This document shows positions 62,470 through 64,000 of a stretch of 64,000 nucleotides of DNA, in pieces (positions within the stretch are counted from its first letter, which is position 1; each line of letters begins with the position of its first letter). The DNA lies in contig OZ038436.1 in assembly GCA_964036275.1 (NCBI GenBank), forward strand, positions 4,868,936 to 4,932,935, in the 5' to 3' direction. The notes beneath the pieces were generated by a model. The model worked only from the letters and a program-made list of their open reading frames with translations, was not told the DNA's origin and did no database searches. The DNA comes from Litoditis marina (Eukaryota; Nematoda; Chromadorea; Rhabditida; Rhabditidae). A program made the translations under genes and the position numbers.

Positions 62470-63090
62470 GGTAATTCCTATTGATTTTCACTAGAATGGA
62501 GTATAATGTGTGATTGAGGCCAAGTTTTGGATGTCTCCATTTTCTTTACTTTTCTATGGTGAGAGAAGAGAATGACTCACACGACAGGTACCCGAACACG
62601 TATCAGCCTGGGGGCCGCCGCTGAAATCGAGAAAAACTGTACATTAGTTTTTGACCATGGAATTTCTCCACAAATATTGAAGAAAGTCATATAAAAGTAT
62701 TTTCGAGTAAAGTTTGCCTTCGAAATGTATTCACGTTCATGTTCAAATTTCCACGTCTCTGTGTGCATTCATTGAATTTCTTATGGAATACGAATGGTAA
62801 ATAGAGTTCAAGAGGATAGCGTTTGGTTTACAATCTGATGACCCAAGTTCGATCCCACTAGGCGCTATAGTTTCTAACAAAGTTACGCGCTATGTAATTC
62901 TTCCACAAACATACGCTATTTGAACCAATACAACTTATAGTAATGACATTTTCTAAAACAAACGAAATATGAAAGAAGAAAGTGTTTACCTAGTTCTGTG
63001 GTAGGACCTCTTCACTTCACTCCCCTCACTCCTTCTTCACTGTAGATGAAAAAGCTGTTTAACAGGTTTGTAAATGGAAAAAGTACTAAA
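62470..63090 (+). repeat. composite repeat, partial copy
   Basis: CACGACAGGTACCCGAACAC, a tRNA-like box at 62803-62862 (AAGTTCGATCCCACTAGGCG), and TTACCTAGTTCTGTGGTAGG in family order. Confidence 0.55.
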
Positions 63091-63099
63091 AAGAAGTAC

Positions 63100-63172
63100 A
63101 ATTCGTAAAAAGTGGGGGACCAGGAACCGAACAGAACTCACACACTTCCTGGTCCCCCACTTTTTACGAATT
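63100..63172. repeat. perfect 27-bp inverted repeat with 19-base loop
   Basis: AATTCGTAAAAAGTGGGGGA... (63100-63126) pairs exactly with ...TCCCCCACTTTTTACGAATT (63146-63172). Could be a small foldback element or a hairpin RNA source. Confidence 0.9.
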
Positions 63173-63530
63173 TTTCTCTTTTTGCTAGTTGTACTAGTAC
63201 AACCATTCCTAGATTAGAACAACAACATTGAATTTTGAAAAATTGGTGACGTTCAAACATCCTGGTATCTAGATGAAGTTTCGAGTTTTCCAAATGGGTT
63301 TTTCAAATTATTTTTGGCGCCAATTATCCTGTTAAACAGGCGTGATTGACAAACTGGTCAGCCTTTTTCCACTTCATTTATTGAAAGCTGAACTTTGTGA
63401 TGAATCTGTGTCATTATAGTACAAAGACATTGTTTTCTCTTTTGGCGGTGCCTAATGTTAACCATGGTACCACAATCCGGGAAAAGCTGGTATTCACTAT
63501 TTTAACCTCTATGCAAAATTTTAGATCATT

Positions 63531-63636
63531 TTGGCGCCACTTGGCGCCCGCGTCAGGCGCCATAAGCAACATGATATGACAGCTTGGCGCCACTTGGCGC
63601 CCGCGTCAGGCGCCATAAGCAACATGATATGACCAA
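63531..63636. repeat. 53-bp tandem repeat rich in GGCGCC
   Basis: TTGGCGCCACTTGGCGCCCG starts at 63531 and 63584, each followed by CGTCAGGCGCCATAAGCAAC. More GGCGCC sites flank it (63336, 63642). Confidence 0.9.
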
Positions 63637-63904
63637 ACTTCTGGCGCCGAGCTATATTCGAGGTTCACGCATGCTGGTAGCAACCATCATGCTACCAGGG
63701 GCCCCCTGCCACACTGCCACCCTCCTGCTCCCAGCCTGACCCACTGGATGCATCTTACCGACAGCTGAACACATTTGATTTTCTTATTCTGTACCATATT
63801 CTTCCTCCATATGTTTTTGTACCGTTGCACATTTTGTGTAATAAATATTATGTTTATTTGAAGAGATTCAGGTTTGGATGGAAGTTTGGGGGTCAATTCT
63901 ATAT

Positions 63905-64000
63905 GTAAATGGGTTCTTCGGTAACACAATTGGTTTTGGGTAACCCTTTTTTTCAGGTTACTATACAGGTAACCGGTAAGTAACCTGGAACTAGATTTCG
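63905..64000. repeat. GGTAACC-rich segment at the window edge
   Basis: TCGGTAAC, GGGTAACCC, AGGTTACT, AGGTAACCGG and AGTAACCTGG within 80 bases; continues beyond the window. Confidence 0.6.

Overview
The window looks like nuclear DNA of a rhabditid nematode, probably Caenorhabditis or a close relative. The evidence is AT-rich DNA, compact exons whose introns end in the worm-type acceptor TTTCAG, a Shc-like PTB/SH2 adaptor gene, and many short nested MITE-type repeats. Only one protein-coding gene can be supported with confidence. It lies on the + strand at 10968-26558, with 12 recognised exons and about 430 codons seen. A 200-base run of N (14614-14813) lies in the intron where the middle of its PTB domain should be, so at least one exon is probably missing from the assembly.

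Layout. 1-10.9 kb: intergenic, with long CT/GA microsatellites and small MITEs, one carrying a nested TTAA element. 10.9-26.6 kb: the adaptor gene; its introns hold CT tracts, an inverted MITE pair, a 70-bp tandem repeat and a hammerhead-core-like RNA motif. 26.6-40.7 kb: repeat-rich DNA with two decayed copies of the adaptor gene's 3' end, tRNA-derived SINE-like repeats, a 12 x 38-bp minisatellite and a second hammerhead-like motif. 40.8-45.5 kb: a candidate 4.7-kb element with decayed terminal inverted repeats, a GC-rich core, possible divergent exons and a long self-complementary repeat. 46.1-58.3 kb: two near-identical copies of a 1.5-kb composite repeat. The left copy is split by a 5.7-kb insertion made mainly of a 25-bp satellite with 176-bp higher-order periodicity, which itself contains a TTAA element. 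58.3-64 kb: further duplicated segments, a third hammerhead-like motif, a perfect 27-bp hairpin and a GGCGCC-rich tandem repeat.

Two signals cut across the window. First, about 30 sites on both strands share a core near ATGTTTC(A/G), usually preceded by GCGCACT-like sequence, with a TATA-like element about 10 nt downstream. This resembles the Ruby-type (PSE-like) promoter of nematode 21U/piRNA genes. Second, three loci contain all three hammerhead-ribozyme junction strands (CTGATGA, GAAA, U-H) with complementary flanking stems, but in a strand order that makes stems I and II cross. The stem sequences differ between loci while pairing is kept.

The adaptor gene probably couples a phosphotyrosine-binding PTB domain to a C-terminal SH2 domain in receptor signalling. 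The rest of the window seems to be regulatory, repetitive or small-RNA sequence.
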